Of a stretch of DNA of 41,142 nt, positions 41,076 to 41,142 are shown piece after piece. Made by a program: the position numbers and the translations under genes. A model generated the notes under the pieces. It was not told where the DNA came from. It did no database searches and saw only the letters and a program-made list of their open reading frames with translations. Each line of letters opens with the position of its first letter. Positions within the stretch are counted from its first letter, which is position 1. Location: assembly GCF_000612585.1 (NCBI RefSeq), contig NZ_JFCA01000056.1:1-41142 (forward strand). Reading direction: 5' to 3'. This DNA comes from Pseudomonas sp. CHM02 (GTDB lineage Bacteria; Pseudomonadota; Gammaproteobacteria; Pseudomonadales; Pseudomonadaceae).

Positions 41076-41142
41076 TGTAGTGAGCGGGCTTGCCCGCGCC
41101 GGGGCGCGAAGCCGCCCCAAAACCAGGCGACTCGGTTGCTCT
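41076..41142. repeat. REP-type repeat cut by the window end
   Basis: GTAGTGAGCGGGCTTGCCCG begins the same class as at 26849 and 39481, followed by GGGCGCGAAGCCGCCCC. The element's other arm lies outside the window. Confidence 0.7.

Overview
The window reads as the chromosome of a fluorescent pseudomonad, most likely of the P. fluorescens group. Gene order and protein lengths match the Pseudomonas glycine-betaine/carnitine catabolic region as I know it from P. aeruginosa. Coding DNA is GC-rich, and the gaps carry REP-type inverted repeats typical of P. fluorescens. I see no phage, insertion sequence, tRNA, rRNA or CRISPR. Species is inference.

Layout. (1) 179-4221, minus strand: a secreted retropepsin-like protease followed by creB-creC-creD. 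(2) 4395-7831: a YihG/PlsC-type acyltransferase, a DUF2780 lipoprotein-like or exported protein, and an ECF-like sigma factor overlapping an RskA-type anti-sigma factor. A shortened second copy of the anti-sigma C-terminal half follows. (3) 7922-16801, minus strand: glyA-soxB-soxD-soxA-soxG-purU-fdhA, which oxidises sarcosine to glycine, converts glycine to serine and disposes of the C1 units. (4) 17052-19288: a TraX-family membrane protein, low-specificity L-threonine aldolase and a 66-residue orphan. (5) 19340-22018: divergent gbcB and gbcA, the glycine-betaine monooxygenase. (6) 22019-22843: a non-coding, AT-richer island with four evenly spaced perfect DnaA boxes in diverged tandem repeats, bounded by two REP pairs. 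(7) 22844-30673, minus strand: a membrane-dipeptidase-family protein, a DUF5943-like protein, dgcA, dgcB, etfA and etfB for dimethylglycine demethylation. (8) 30893-33048: LprI-like and DUF3010 proteins, then an AAA ATPase with a palindromic AT-rich promoter. (9) 33117-38849: cdhR divergent from caiX-cdhC-cdhA-cdhB and a gamma-butyrobetaine dioxygenase. (10) 38850-41142: REPs, an orphan minus-strand terminator, an 87-residue orphan and gbdR with a candidate sigma-54 promoter.

Together the genes encode a nearly continuous route: gamma-butyrobetaine to L-carnitine (dioxygenase), 3-dehydrocarnitine (CdhA), betainyl-CoA plus acetoacetate (CdhC), glycine betaine (CdhB), dimethylglycine (GbcAB), sarcosine (DgcAB with the dedicated ETF), glycine (SoxBDAG) and serine (GlyA). 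FdhA and PurU handle formaldehyde and formyl-THF. Two paralogous GATase1-AraC regulators, CdhR and GbdR, sit in the same window.

The strongest unexplained signal is the DnaA-box repeat island at 22193-22716. It resembles a DnaA-titration or replication-control locus more than an ordinary spacer. Other points worth checking are lost metal ligands in the dipeptidase-family protein, a missing Fe-S cysteine in DgcA, an operator-like palindrome covering the ATPase promoter, and a possible small RNA near 39000.
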